Source: Deltaproteobacteria bacterium (lineage in GTDB: Bacteria > Myxococcota_A > UBA796 > SXON01). From it: 64,000 nucleotides of DNA. This document shows, piece after piece, positions 37,329-47,097 of the stretch. The notes beneath the pieces are model-generated. The model was given only the letters and a program-made list of their open reading frames with translations, had not been told where the DNA came from and ran no database searches. The position numbers were made by a program, and so were the translations under genes. The stretch covers positions 17,567-81,566 of the forward strand of contig CANFCK010000011.1 of NCBI GenBank assembly GCA_947445035.1, in the 5' to 3' direction. Position 1 is the first letter of the stretch; the number at the start of each line of letters is the position of its first letter.

Positions 37329-39647
37329 CTACTCCCTCGCCCAGATGCTCACATTGCTGCGGCAGGCGCCGGCGCTGTACACATCCGGCTGGTCCTGACA
37401 GATCATGCTCGTCGCGGCCGCGGCGTCGCTGTAGTAGATGGGGAGCACCTTGTAGGTGCCGCCGCCGCCGTTGCTGCACCCGACGCCCCAGCCGCCGCCC
37501 TCGGCGTGGGTGCAACTGAAGGTCGAGGTCAACGTCGAGCCCGTTCCGTAGCCATAGGTTCCGTTCTGGTACTGGTAGCTGCTCCAGTTCCAAACGTAGG
37601 TCGTCGTCGGTGAAATATACCAGTTTGAACCGTAGCTGTACAGATAGTTTCGGGAGGTGGAGGTGTCCATGGTGTCGAGGTAGTCTTGGATCGCCTGGGT
37701 CCATCCGCCCCCATACAAGGTCATCTCACACAACACATCGAAGGGGTCGGTGCCGGTGCCCGAGCCGTCGGGATCGATGGTGTACGTGCCGTTGCCGGTG
37801 CTCTTCCCGGCCGCGAGGATGTCTTCGCAGTCGAGCCCGTCCGGACAGGTGCCGTCCGCCTCGGGGAACAAGAGCGCGTTGTCGTCGTCGCAGTCGCTGT
37901 TGTCGCTGACGTAGCCCGATGGGGCGCCACAGCTGGCGTAGCTGGAGGTTGCGTCGCCGTAGCCGTCGCTGTCGGCGTCCAGGTACCAGGTGGTGGTCGC
38001 GACGCCGTCATCGGCGACGGTGTCACAATCCTGGTCCACGCCGTCGCACACCTCGACGGCCGCGGGGTTGATGGCGGCGTCCGCGTCGTCACAGTCGTCG
38101 GCGTCTGGCACGTACCCGGTGGGTGCGGCACAGGCGTCGGCGGTGCTCGCCGCGTCCCCATACCCATCGCGGTCCGCGTCGGCGTACCAGGTGTAGACCG
38201 TCACCCCATCGTCGGCGACCCCATCGCAGTCTTCGTCGAGGCCGTCGCAGGTTTCGCGCGCGCCGGGGTTGATGCCACTGTCGGCGTCGTCACAATCGGT
38301 GGCATCGGCGACGTACCCGGCGGGTGCGGAGCAGTCGGAGATTGCGACGGTGGCGTCGCCGTACCCGTCGCTGTCCCCGTCGGCGTAGAACCTGGAGGGG
38401 TCGTACGCGCCGTCATCGATGACGCCGTTGCAGTCTTCGTCGACCCCGTCACAACGTTCCGGCGCCCCTGGGAAGATGTCGGCATCGAGGTCATCACAGT
38501 CGGAGTTGTCGACCTCGTAGCCGACGGGCTGATCACAGCTGACGGTGGTGAAGGTGCTGGCGCCGTAGCCGTCCCCGTCCGCGTCGCCGTACCAGGTGGG
38601 GGCGTCGGCGGCGGTGTCTTCGTCGATGGTCCCGTCGCAGTCGTCGTCACTGCCGTTGCAGAGCTCGGTGGCGCCGGGGTTGGTGGAGGGGACGGCGTCG
38701 TCACAGTCGGTGTCGGTCGCGACGTAGCCCGCCGGGGCGTCGCAGCTCAACGTGGGGGCACCCGCACCGTAGCCGTCCGCATCGCCATCGGCGTACCACA
38801 CGCTGATGTCGATCGCACCGTCGTCAACGATTCCATCGCAGTCCTGGTCCACGCCGTCGCACGTTTCGTCCGCGCCCGGATGAATCGTCGCTACCGCGTC
38901 GTCGCAGTCGTCGCCCGCCGCTGCGTAGCCGATAGGAAGGACACAGGCCGGCTCGATCAGGGTGGCGTCGCCGTGGCCATCCCCATCGACGTCGGCGTAA
39001 AAGTCGGTGGTGACGCCGTCGTCGACGAGGCCATCGCAATCATTGTCCCGTTCGTCGCAGAGCTCGTCGGCTTCGGGTGACGTGCCCGCGTCAGCGTCGT
39101 CACAGTCACGATCGTTGTCGACAAGGTAGTCCTCATCGGCGCAAGACACCTGGGGCGCCCCGGAATCGCCGTAGCCGTCGCGGTCGGCGTCCACCCAGCG
39201 GGTTTCGCCAAGGCCCTCGTCGCTCTCTCCGTCGCAGTTGTCGTCGGCCTGGTTGCAGGTCTCTTCGGCGTCGGGGTGGATGGTGCGGTTGGCGTCATCG
39301 CAGTCGCCGGCCTGGGCGACGTACCCGGCGGGGGCTTCGCAGGCGTCGAGCGCGGCAGTCGCGTCGTCCCCGTAGCCGTCCTCGTCGGCGTCGGGCCAGT
39401 ATCGGGTGACCAGCTCGTCATCGAAACTACCGTCGCAGTTGCCGTCGATGCCATCGCAGAGCTCGATGACGCCGGGGTTGACCAGGTGGTCCCTGTCATC
39501 GCAATCGCCGTCGGCAGGGGTGTAGCCGTCGCCGTCCTCGTCATCCCCAGTCGTGGTGGGCGAGGAGTCCTTGTGGGCATCGGGGTCCTCGACGCGGCAG
39601 GCAGTAAAAAGTAGGCAGAAGACGGCCGAAAGGGGGAGGTCGCGCAT
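37329..39647 (-). CDS. MopE-type metal-binding-repeat lipoprotein with fibrinogen-like C-terminal domain
   Basis: 772 residues. Lipoprotein signal MRDLPLSAVFCLLFTAC. Eight full and one partial repeat of about 68 residues, each with GDCDDxxxxxxP, an ELCDGxDxDCDG loop and a DADxDGYGD loop, the calcium-type motifs of MopE and myxobacterial surface proteins. The last 150 residues depart from the repeat: CEDILAAGKSTGNGTYTIDP ... DVLCEMTLYGGGWTQ is a fibrinogen-C/COLFI-like beginning, with Cys-containing and aromatic-rich sequence to the end. Probably a calcium-stiffened surface stalk carrying a binding head. Confidence 0.8.
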   Translation of the reverse strand: MRDLPLSAVFCLLFTACRVEDPDAHKDSSPTTTGDDEDGDGYTPADGDCDDRDHLVNPGVIELCDGIDGNCDGSFDDELVTRYWPDADEDGYGDDATAALDACEAPAGYVAQAGDCDDANRTIHPDAEETCNQADDNCDGESDEGLGETRWVDADRDGYGDSGAPQVSCADEDYLVDNDRDCDDADAGTSPEADELCDERDNDCDGLVDDGVTTDFYADVDGDGHGDATLIEPACVLPIGYAAAGDDCDDAVATIHPGADETCDGVDQDCDGIVDDGAIDISVWYADGDADGYGAGAPTLSCDAPAGYVATDTDCDDAVPSTNPGATELCNGSDDDCDGTIDEDTAADAPTWYGDADGDGYGASTFTTVSCDQPVGYEVDNSDCDDLDADIFPGAPERCDGVDEDCNGVIDDGAYDPSRFYADGDSDGYGDATVAISDCSAPAGYVADATDCDDADSGINPGARETCDGLDEDCDGVADDGVTVYTWYADADRDGYGDAASTADACAAPTGYVPDADDCDDADAAINPAAVEVCDGVDQDCDTVADDGVATTTWYLDADSDGYGDATSSYASCGAPSGYVSDNSDCDDDNALLFPEADGTCPDGLDCEDILAAGKSTGNGTYTIDPDGSGTGTDPFDVLCEMTLYGGGWTQAIQDYLDTMDTSTSRNYLYSYGSNWYISPTTTYVWNWSSYQYQNGTYGYGTGSTLTSTFSCTHAEGGGWGVGCSNGGGGTYKVLPIYYSDAAAATSMICQDQPDVYSAGACRSNVSIWARE

Positions 39648-41015
39648 CTAGGCAGTATACACCGCCAGCCGCGCAATCCCCGCGGCGTGAGCCCGCTTCT
39701 GGAACCAGCGGTACAGCGGGAGTCCCAACAGCGCCAACGGATGCGTCGGCGTCATGCGGCTTTGGAGCGTCAGTTGGACGCGGCCGTCGACGCGGGTCAG
39801 GGTCGTGCTCCACGCCCCCTTCCCATAGTGGGCCTCGGTCGTCAGATAGCCGAAGGCGGCGTGACTCTCCGAGCGCGCCACGAGGTTGACAACGGTGGTG
39901 GCGGGGAACCGGATCGCGGGGAGGCCCGGGAAAAGCGGCACCAGAAGGCACATGCCGATGCGATCGCCGAGCCGTGCGGCCCGGTCCTCGGTCACGAACG
40001 ACGCCGCAAAGCGCATGACCGTGGCCGGGTAGAAACGGTAATGCAGCAGGGCGTCGGCGAGGCGATCAAAGCGCCCGTCGCCATCGGGGCCAAGGTCGGC
40101 GTGGCGGGTGTCGACGAAAAATGCGTGTGCAGGGTCCACATCACGCGCGGCGGCGGTCGGATGGGGGCTGGGCTCCAGCGAGACGCCCCGCATCGGAGCA
40201 TGGCGGATCGCAAGGATGCCGAGCGTCGTGAGGGATAGTGCAAGGCTCAGCCCGTGGCAGCGCAACATCCACCCGAAATCGAACGTCGGCGCGCCCATTG
40301 CCGAGCTCCAGGCGAAGACCGGGGTGAGCGAAACCGCCGCTGCGAACAGGATCGTCGCCGCGCGGGCCAGCCACCGGTCCCGCGCCGGAAGCGCCGACAG
40401 CCGTCGCCAGGAGCCGACGGTCCACGCCCAGGCGAATCCTGCCAGAAGCGCGGTAGCGCCTGCCTCCCACAGCGATGGCAAGAGCGGCGCGGGGCGGATC
40501 GCCATCAGCGCCCCGACCACCGGCGGCACGAAGATGAGGCCCCACAATGGGGAGGTGGCGCCCAAGCCACGTCGTGACAACGCCGAGAGCGTCAGGGGCA
40601 ATAGCCCGAACGTAAAGTGGAAATGGGTGATGGTGAGCGTCGCGAGCGGCTCGGGGAAGCCGGCGAAGGTCCCACTCCAGCGGGATGTGACCAGGGCGAT
40701 AGAGGAGACCACGGGTCCGACGGCCGACGCCGCCTCGGCCCAGGCGTGGGGGATCCGAGGCGAAGGGTCAGAAAGGAAGCGCACAAACCCGTAGGCGAGG
40801 TGCGGAAGGGTGGCCAGGAACCAGAGCGCCCCCACTCCCGCGGCAGCCGGGCCCACCGGCATCGCGAACGAGCTGGCCGCCACAAACCCAGCCACCGTGG
40901 CAACCACCCGCAGCCAGCGGGGCACATCGTGGTCCAGGCGCAGCGCGGTCGGGAAGACCACGAGCATCGCGAACGCCGCTGAGAGCGCGTAGGCGTCGAG
41001 TCCCAATGGGCTCAT
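39648..41015 (-). CDS. YndJ-like membrane protein
   Basis: ATG 41015. 455 residues. About nine N-terminal hydrophobic helices (HLAYGFVRFL, THFHFTFGLLPLTL) followed by a soluble C-terminal part of about 170 residues containing LLHYRFYPATVMRF, a DUF1990-like motif. The combination matches the YndJ family. ATG overlaps the epimerase stop (ATGA). Function unknown. Confidence 0.6.
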   Translation of the reverse strand: MSPLGLDAYALSAAFAMLVVFPTALRLDHDVPRWLRVVATVAGFVAASSFAMPVGPAAAGVGALWFLATLPHLAYGFVRFLSDPSPRIPHAWAEAASAVGPVVSSIALVTSRWSGTFAGFPEPLATLTITHFHFTFGLLPLTLSALSRRGLGATSPLWGLIFVPPVVGALMAIRPAPLLPSLWEAGATALLAGFAWAWTVGSWRRLSALPARDRWLARAATILFAAAVSLTPVFAWSSAMGAPTFDFGWMLRCHGLSLALSLTTLGILAIRHAPMRGVSLEPSPHPTAAARDVDPAHAFFVDTRHADLGPDGDGRFDRLADALLHYRFYPATVMRFAASFVTEDRAARLGDRIGMCLLVPLFPGLPAIRFPATTVVNLVARSESHAAFGYLTTEAHYGKGAWSTTLTRVDGRVQLTLQSRMTPTHPLALLGLPLYRWFQKRAHAAGIARLAVYTA

Positions 41016-42355
41016 TCCGTCGTGACCGGAGTTGCTGGTGGATGCGTTCCCAACTCGAAGCTGAGCGCGTCCGCGAGCTCTGGAAAGGCCCACGTGAACC
41101 GGCCCTGCAGCCGCCCCGGCACCGCGTTCTGGCCGCCGAGCAACACCTCGCGTCCCATTTCGCCAAAAAGTGCGCTGACCGCGAAGGCGGGGAGGGGAAT
41201 CATCGCCGGTCGTCCGAGCGTGCTTCCCAGCGTCGTCGCAAACTCTCGTTGGCGCACCGCACGAGGCGCGACGACGTTGACCGCGCCGAAGACCAGCTCG
41301 TCGAACAGGCAGTGGAGCATGGCGTAGAGCGCATCATCCCCGGCGACCCACGGGAAGAATTGCCTGCCCGAGCCGACGGTCCCTCCAGCCCCGAAACGAT
41401 AGGCGGTCGCCATCTTCGCCAGGGCGCCGCCGCGCGCCGTGAGTACGACACCCAGGCGCAGCTTCACCACTCTCACGCCCGTCGCGGTGCCCGCTGCCGC
41501 CTCCCAACGCTCGCACAGCTCCGCGAGGAAGCCTCCGCCGACGGCGCTTTCTTCGCTCAACGGCTCGTCGCCGCGATCACCGTAGATGCCGACGGCCGAC
41601 GCGGACAGCCACACCTTGGGCGGGCGCTCCAGAATGGCCAGCGTCCGGGCGAGCAGCCCCGTCGTCGCCAACCGACTGTTGATCAGCTCCACTTTGCGGG
41701 CCGGGGTCCACGCTTCCTCGCCGACGTTTTCGCCGGAAAGGGAGATCACTGCGTCAAAACCCTCGATGGCGGCCGGGTCGAGCGTGCCCGCCCCTGGGTC
41801 CCACTGGACTTCCCCCTCGCCGGCCGGCCGGCGCACCAGCCGCACCACCGAGTGCCCGCCCACCGACAAAAGCGCCGCCAGCTGCGTTCCCAGTAGCCCC
41901 GAGGCGCCGGCGAGGAGCACGCGGATAGGGGCAATCCCGACCAGTCGCGACAGGTCCTCGGGTAGGCGCCGAGCACGAAAGCCGAAGAGAGTCCCGAGTC
42001 GACCGTCGGCCAGCCAACTGGCGATGGCCGGGGCAAACTCAACCTCGTCCCGGATCACACAGGCGTTGGGCCCATTTTCGAGGAAGCGGTGGCGGTGGGT
42101 CCAGCGGGTGAGGGGACCGCGCGCCATCTCGTCGACAAAACCGTCGGCGAGCGGGTGATGGACGGCCTCCCACGTGATGCCCGGCAACACTTGCATCACG
42201 ATGCGGTCGCCTTCGTGGACGGTGCCCGTTTGGGACAAGACGGTGGCGCCGTCGCTCGGTGGCATCAACCGTTGGAGGGCGCCCGGCCGCGTGTGGTAGG
42301 CGCGGACCACGGTGGCAGGGAAGGGGAGCGGCGTCTCGAAAATGCGGGTCGCCAT
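41012..42355 (-). CDS. SRPBCC domain fused to TIGR01777/YfcH NAD(P)-binding epimerase-like protein
   Basis: 447 residues. Residues 1-145 are an SRPBCC/START-like domain (FETPLPFPATVVRAYHTRPG). From about 150 comes a Rossmann NAD(P) fold: VLLAGASGLLGTQLAALL is the glycine-rich loop, with SGENVGEEAWTPARKVELIN, SASAVGIYGDRGDEPLSEES and a C-terminal DUF1731-like part typical of TIGR01777 sugar-epimerase-like proteins. The fused architecture is known in bacteria. Substrate unknown. Confidence 0.82.
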   Translation of the reverse strand: MATRIFETPLPFPATVVRAYHTRPGALQRLMPPSDGATVLSQTGTVHEGDRIVMQVLPGITWEAVHHPLADGFVDEMARGPLTRWTHRHRFLENGPNACVIRDEVEFAPAIASWLADGRLGTLFGFRARRLPEDLSRLVGIAPIRVLLAGASGLLGTQLAALLSVGGHSVVRLVRRPAGEGEVQWDPGAGTLDPAAIEGFDAVISLSGENVGEEAWTPARKVELINSRLATTGLLARTLAILERPPKVWLSASAVGIYGDRGDEPLSEESAVGGGFLAELCERWEAAAGTATGVRVVKLRLGVVLTARGGALAKMATAYRFGAGGTVGSGRQFFPWVAGDDALYAMLHCLFDELVFGAVNVVAPRAVRQREFATTLGSTLGRPAMIPLPAFAVSALFGEMGREVLLGGQNAVPGRLQGRFTWAFPELADALSFELGTHPPATPVTTE

Positions 42356-43365
42356 CAGTCCTCTTGCGCCATCGTCATCGAAGCCACGTTGCCGTCCCCG
42401 TCGAGTGTCGGCGTGTACTCGAGCGCCCAGTCCTTTCGCTCGGCGTCGTTCTCGCCCACGAAGCCCACCACCGTGCCGACGAAACGGTAGTCAAAGCCGC
42501 TGACCTGGGTTCCGGGTGAGTAGTTGGTGGCCGAGGCGGCGCCGGCGCTGTCGGCGGTCAGCGTGCGGAGGTAGGCGCCACGACCGTCGAAGTCCCCTTT
42601 GTGGAAGAACCACTCCAGGCTCGAAAACGCGCGGGCCTCCGGCAGGTCAAGGGTCTCGGGGCGAGGAGGCGTCTGCGCTGCGAGCTCGCTGCCATCTTGA
42701 TTCCAGGAGGCGCTCTGGACCAACGAAGCGGACTGTGAGGCGACCCCGGCGACGCCGAGCACGTCGATCGTCAGCGTCGCCTCGGCCCCCGTGGCCGCTT
42801 CGTCGAGGCAGCCTCGGGCCTCCTCCAAGGACAGCCCGGACTCGAAGGCGGCGGTCACGATGGCGTTGGGCCCGTCGGCCTCGACCGTCACGGCAAGATG
42901 GGTGGGCAGCCATCCGAACGAGGGGTCGTAGCAGGTGTCGGCGGCGCCCACGGACTCCACGACAAGCCCGTTGATGACCGGCGTCTGGGTCGCTGGCAAC
43001 TCTGACCACGGCAACGTGACGGTCGCCGTCGTTCCCGCCGGGCCGACCCGCATCACCACCGAGTAGCGGGCGACGGCGAGGTTGGCGGCGCGCAGCCCCG
43101 TCGTCGACACCCGGACCTCCGCGGTATCGACGAAGGGGAACTCCTTGCACGTCGCCTCGTCGCAGCCCTCGGTGTAGGTGGGCACGGCGCCGGTCGTCGA
43201 GGTGCCGCCCACCACGGCCCAGACGATCGTGTCGTCGGTGACCTGTACGCCGAGGTGCGACAGTCGATGGTTGAACCCTGCCCATCCGTACCCGAGCGCG
43301 CTCAAGAGGCGCACCGAGGGCGGGAGGGGGTCTTCGGCACACGCGAGAAGGAGGAAGAGGAACAT
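42355..43365 (-). CDS. Lipoprotein of unknown function
   Basis: ATG 43365 gives MFLFLLLAC, a short lipobox signal; GTG 43374 is an alternative. 336 residues of beta-rich sequence with paired Cys (EGCDEATCKEF, DTCYDPS, RGCLDE). No domain recognised. Stop overlaps the next ATG (TGATG). Bases 43366-43574 upstream are a divergent promoter region with no gene. Confidence 0.6.
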   Translation of the reverse strand: MFLFLLLACAEDPLPPSVRLLSALGYGWAGFNHRLSHLGVQVTDDTIVWAVVGGTSTTGAVPTYTEGCDEATCKEFPFVDTAEVRVSTTGLRAANLAVARYSVVMRVGPAGTTATVTLPWSELPATQTPVINGLVVESVGAADTCYDPSFGWLPTHLAVTVEADGPNAIVTAAFESGLSLEEARGCLDEAATGAEATLTIDVLGVAGVASQSASLVQSASWNQDGSELAAQTPPRPETLDLPEARAFSSLEWFFHKGDFDGRGAYLRTLTADSAGAASATNYSPGTQVSGFDYRFVGTVVGFVGENDAERKDWALEYTPTLDGDGNVASMTMAQED

Positions 43366-43574
43366 GGCCGGCACCGGACTATAGCCAGCCCAATCCCTTG
43401 ACGTGCCCTGCCTCCCGCGCTAACCGCCGGCCGCCGCACCAATCGTGTGGCACCGCTGGGTCGGGCCGTTTGGCCCCTACGTCCAAGACACAGCGTCGGT
43501 CCGCATCCGCGGACTGAATCTGGGCCTGCCCGGGGTGGGGACGTCATCGCCCACCCGTTGGGCCGAGGATTCGG

Positions 43575-44243
43575 ATGGAAAGCTTCAACATCTCTGCTGA
43601 ACCCCGGGTTGCTGGTACCAAAGGCGACGCCCGCAAGGCTCGCGCCGCTGGCGCCACCCCCGGAAACATGTACCGCGCCGGGGAAAGCGCCCAGGCCGTC
43701 GCCTTCAACGGCGCCGCGCTTTCGGCCATCTTCCGCAAGTCACAGGACGCCAACACCCTGGTGACGTTGCAGCTCAGCGGCGTCGACCACGTGTGCATCC
43801 TGCGGGAAGTGCAGCGGCACCCGGTCACCCGGCGTGTCGAGCACGTCGACTTTCAGGAAGTGAAGGCGGGGGAACGCGTCAGCGTCACCGTCGGCATCGT
43901 CGCCACCGGCCGGGCGGCAGGCGTGCGTGCGGGCGGCATGCTGCGCGTGCTGGCCCGGTCCGTCAACCTCGATTGCGACGCGTTCTCGGTGCCCAAGACC
44001 GTCGAAGTCGACGTCACCGCGCTGGAAACCGGCCGCTACATCAAGGCGTCGCAGCTTCCGCTCCCGGCGGGCGCGCGCATCGTCTTCAAGCAAGACTTCA
44101 ACGTCGTCACGGTCGAAGGCAAGTTCAGGGAAGTCGCAGTCGAAGGCGACGCGGCGGCCAAGGGCGCCCCGGGCAAAGCCGCCCCGGGCAAGGCCGCTCC
44201 CGCTGCCAAGGCGGCCGCCAAACCCGCCCCGGGCAAGAAGTAG
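43575..44243 (+). CDS. rplY: 50S ribosomal protein L25 (CTC form)
   Basis: 222 residues. Residues 1-95 are the L25 5S-rRNA-binding domain (RVAGTKGDARKARAAG; LREVQRHPVTRRVEHVDF); residues 96-190 are the CTC C-terminal beta domain. The last 30 residues are an Ala/Pro/Lys/Gly repeat tail. First gene of the conserved rightward block. Confidence 0.92.
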   Translation: MESFNISAEPRVAGTKGDARKARAAGATPGNMYRAGESAQAVAFNGAALSAIFRKSQDANTLVTLQLSGVDHVCILREVQRHPVTRRVEHVDFQEVKAGERVSVTVGIVATGRAAGVRAGGMLRVLARSVNLDCDAFSVPKTVEVDVTALETGRYIKASQLPLPAGARIVFKQDFNVVTVEGKFREVAVEGDAAAKGAPGKAAPGKAAPAAKAAAKPAPGKK

Positions 44244-44246
44244 CCC

Positions 44247-44822
44247 GTGCACCTCGTCGTCGGCCTTGGCAACCCTGGCAGCCGCTATGCGCAGAACCGA
44301 CACAACGTCGGCTTTCGCGTCGCGGAGCGCTTGGCGTCCAGGGTCGGGGCGCGCGTCGACAAGAAGCTCTTCGGGGCGCTCGTCGGCGACCTCCAACTCG
44401 CTGGCAAAAAGGCCACCGTGGCGATGCCGCAGCAGTACATGAACGTCTCCGGTCAGGCGGCCGCCTCGCTGATTGGCTACTACAAGGTCGCATCCGCTGA
44501 CCTGGTTGTGGTCCACGACGACATGGACCTGCCGCTTGGCCGCCTACGGGTGCGTGTCGGCGGCGGTCACGGCGGCCACAACGGCGTCCGCGACATCCAG
44601 CGCACCTGTGGGGCGGACTTTGTACGGGTACGGATGGGCGTCGCCCGGCCGCCTCCCGAGTGGAATCCCGCCGACTACGTACTCGCCAATTTCCTGCCCG
44701 ATGAAGAACCCGTCGTGGATTCCATGGTCGATGCCGCGGTTGACGCGGTGGAGAGCGTGGTTCGCGACGGGGTCACCATCACCATGAATCGTTTCAACGC
44801 CTCCCGCGTGGAGTCCGCATGA
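44247..44822 (+). CDS. pth: Peptidyl-tRNA hydrolase
   Basis: GTG start 3 bp after rplY. 191 residues; VVGLGNPGSRYAQNRHNVGF contains the active-site His (RHNVG), MPQQYMNVSG the substrate-binding Asn, and VVHDDMDLPLGRLRVR plus GGHGGHNGVRDI the catalytic Asp and conserved loops. Recycles peptidyl-tRNA. Stop overlaps rpsF ATG (ATGA). Confidence 0.96.
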   Translation: MHLVVGLGNPGSRYAQNRHNVGFRVAERLASRVGARVDKKLFGALVGDLQLAGKKATVAMPQQYMNVSGQAAASLIGYYKVASADLVVVHDDMDLPLGRLRVRVGGGHGGHNGVRDIQRTCGADFVRVRMGVARPPPEWNPADYVLANFLPDEEPVVDSMVDAAVDAVESVVRDGVTITMNRFNASRVESA

Positions 44823-45271
44823 CCATCCAGAACGAATACGAAACCACCTACGTCGCCCGCCCGGACCTCACCGACGAGCAGATGACGCGCATCACCACCA
44901 AGATCGAACAGGTCGTCGCGAACGGGAGCGGTACGCTCCTGGTCACCGAGGACTGGGGCAAGCGCAAGCTGGCCTACCTGATCGGCAAGCACCTGCGCGG
45001 TCACTACATCTACGTGAACTACTGCGGTCCCTCGCCGATCGTCCTGGAAATCGAGCGCAACCTGCGCCTCGAAGACCAGCTGCTTCGCTTCCTCACGGTG
45101 AAGTTGGAAGACGACGTCGTTCCGGAAGAACGCCGCCTGGTGGCTGAAGAACGTCGTCGCATGCGCATCGAGCGTATGGCCGCGCTGAAGGCCGAAGAAG
45201 AAGCCGAAGCGCGGTATCGCGCCGAAGCAGAAGAAGAAGACGCCGAAGGCAGCGTCGAAGCCGACGAATAA
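44819..45271 (+). CDS. rpsF: 30S ribosomal protein S6
   Basis: 150 residues. YETTYVARPDLTDEQ and DWGKRKLAYLIGKHLRGHYI are typical of S6. The tail from residue 110 is long, acidic and rich in GAA codons, beyond the usual 100-residue core. It overlaps pth and is followed after 26 bp by rplI; rpsR, often between them, is absent here. Confidence 0.95.
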   Translation: MTIQNEYETTYVARPDLTDEQMTRITTKIEQVVANGSGTLLVTEDWGKRKLAYLIGKHLRGHYIYVNYCGPSPIVLEIERNLRLEDQLLRFLTVKLEDDVVPEERRLVAEERRRMRIERMAALKAEEEAEARYRAEAEEEDAEGSVEADE

Positions 45272-45297
45272 TCGTCCCAACCTTTTCGGAGTACTCC

Positions 45298-45741
45298 ATG
45301 AAGATCATTCTTCAGGCCGACGTCGACAACCTCGGCTCGAGCGGCGAAGTCAAGGACGTAGCCAGCGGCTACGCCCGTAACTACCTCCTTCCCCGTGGGC
45401 TTGCGCTCTTGGCTGACGAACGCAACGTTCGTCAGTTGCAGCACCTGCAGCGCATGGCTTCGGCGCAGAACGCCAAGCTCATCGCCGCGGCTCAGGAGGT
45501 TGCCGACAAGATCAGCAAGACTCCGGTCTCGATCAAGCGCCAGGCTGGCGAAGGCGACAAGCTTTTCGGCTCGGTGTCCAACATCGACATCGCCGAAGCC
45601 CTGACAGCGGCGGGCATCCCGGTCGATCGGAAGTCGGTCGATTTGGCCGACCCGATCCGGAACATCGGGGTCTTCCAGGTGCCGGTCAAGGTGGCGCGCG
45701 GTGTTGAGGCTACGGTCAAGGTCTACGTCATTCGCAGCTAG
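45298..45741 (+). CDS. rplI: 50S ribosomal protein L9
   Basis: 147 residues, full length. N-terminal MKIILQADVDNLGSSGEVKD ... GYARNYLLPRGLAL is the L9 signature; the connecting helix and C-terminal domain follow. A GGAG site precedes the ATG. Confidence 0.96.
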   Translation: MKIILQADVDNLGSSGEVKDVASGYARNYLLPRGLALLADERNVRQLQHLQRMASAQNAKLIAAAQEVADKISKTPVSIKRQAGEGDKLFGSVSNIDIAEALTAAGIPVDRKSVDLADPIRNIGVFQVPVKVARGVEATVKVYVIRS

Positions 45742-45762
45742 CGGCGGTTAGGCCTCCCCCCG

Positions 45763-47091
45763 ATGTCGAAGCACGCGTGGGAGACGGAGCGAGCCCTCTT
45801 GGGTGGCCTCCTGCTGGATCCGAGTCAGCTCGCGGAAGTGAGCGAGCGGGTGTCGGCGGCGTCGTTTTCGCGGCCGCCGCACGAGAACCTGTTTGCGCTC
45901 TTGATCGAGCTGCACGAGCGCGGCGTCCGCACCGACGTCGTCACCATGATCGACGAAATCGGGCGTCGCAAGGCCGAGGACTACGATGGTGTGGCCTACG
46001 TGGCCGCGCTGCCCAATGCGTGTCCCAGCGTCGAGAACCTGCTGACGTATGCGGAGCGGGTGCGTGAAGCGAGCGCACGGCGGCGGCTGATCGATGCGGC
46101 CAGTCACATCGTCGAGGTGGTCAAGACCGAGCCGAAAGACCTGCAAACGCTGCTGGACGATGCCGAGCGCGCCATCTTCGAGGTCAGCCAGCTCAGCGGG
46201 CGCAGCGACTGGCACCCCTTGGCCGAGGTCATCGACGAGCAGTTCGTCATGATCCAGGAACGGGCCAAGGCGCCTGGCGCGCTGACCGGGGTCACGACGG
46301 GCTTCTACGATCTGGACCGGATGCTTGCCGGGTTCCACCCGGGCACGCTCGCGATCCTCGCGGCCCGGCCCGCGATGGGCAAGACCGCGCTGGCGCTCAA
46401 CATGGCGCTGGCCGCGTCGGCCCACGGCGCTGTGGGCATCTTCTCGCTGGAGATGTCGCGACAGGAACTGTCCTCACGAATGCTCTGCGCAAGGGGCGAG
46501 GTGGATGCTTCGCGCGTCCGCACGGGTCAGCTGGACGCCGCGGACTGGCGGCGGTTGACCCAGGCCGTCGAGGACCTGCACGCGGCCCCGATCGAGATCG
46601 ACGACACACCGGGCCTGACCATCGCGCAGCTCCGCAGCAAGGCCCGACGGCTGATGACCAAGCGGCGCGGACTGGCGCTTTTGGTGGTCGATTACCTGCA
46701 GCTGATGCAAGGCACCGGCGGGGCGAAGGAATCGCGCGAAAACGTCATCAGCAACATCTCCCGTGGGCTCAAGATCTTGTCCAAGGAGCTCAACGTCCCG
46801 GTGCTGGCGCTGTCACAGCTGAACCGGTCGTTGGAAGGGCGCACCGACAAGCGCCCCATGCCCAGCGACCTCCGCGAATCAGGCGCCATCGAACAGGACG
46901 CCGACGTCATCATGTTCATCTATCGCGACGAGCTCTACAATCCTGACACGCCCGACCGCGGCCTGGCCGAGGTGATCATCGCCAAGCAACGTGCCGGCGC
47001 CACGGGCACCGTCAAGCTGGTCTTCGACGGCAAGTACACCCTGTTCCGCAACTACGCCGACCCGGGGTCCACGCCGGGCGGGTACGCGTAG
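45763..47091 (+). CDS. dnaB: Replicative DNA helicase DnaB
   Basis: 442 residues. N-terminal helicase-loader/primase-contact domain (EREALLGG-like ERALLGGLLLDPSQL), linker, then RecA-like ATPase: Walker A ARPAMGKTALALNMA, FSLEMSRQELSSRML, Walker B LLVVDYLQLM, arginine region SDLRESGAIEQDADVIMFIYR. No intein. Unwinds the replication fork. 21 bp after rplI. Confidence 0.96.
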   Translation: MSKHAWETERALLGGLLLDPSQLAEVSERVSAASFSRPPHENLFALLIELHERGVRTDVVTMIDEIGRRKAEDYDGVAYVAALPNACPSVENLLTYAERVREASARRRLIDAASHIVEVVKTEPKDLQTLLDDAERAIFEVSQLSGRSDWHPLAEVIDEQFVMIQERAKAPGALTGVTTGFYDLDRMLAGFHPGTLAILAARPAMGKTALALNMALAASAHGAVGIFSLEMSRQELSSRMLCARGEVDASRVRTGQLDAADWRRLTQAVEDLHAAPIEIDDTPGLTIAQLRSKARRLMTKRRGLALLVVDYLQLMQGTGGAKESRENVISNISRGLKILSKELNVPVLALSQLNRSLEGRTDKRPMPSDLRESGAIEQDADVIMFIYRDELYNPDTPDRGLAEVIIAKQRAGATGTVKLVFDGKYTLFRNYADPGSTPGGYA

Positions 47092-47097
47092 GTCGGG

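Noticed and set aside
37686..39080. 464-residue plus-strand ORF opposite the MopE-like gene
   Set aside because: Val/Gly/Ala-rich mirror of a regular Asp-rich repeat; no start context and no domain.
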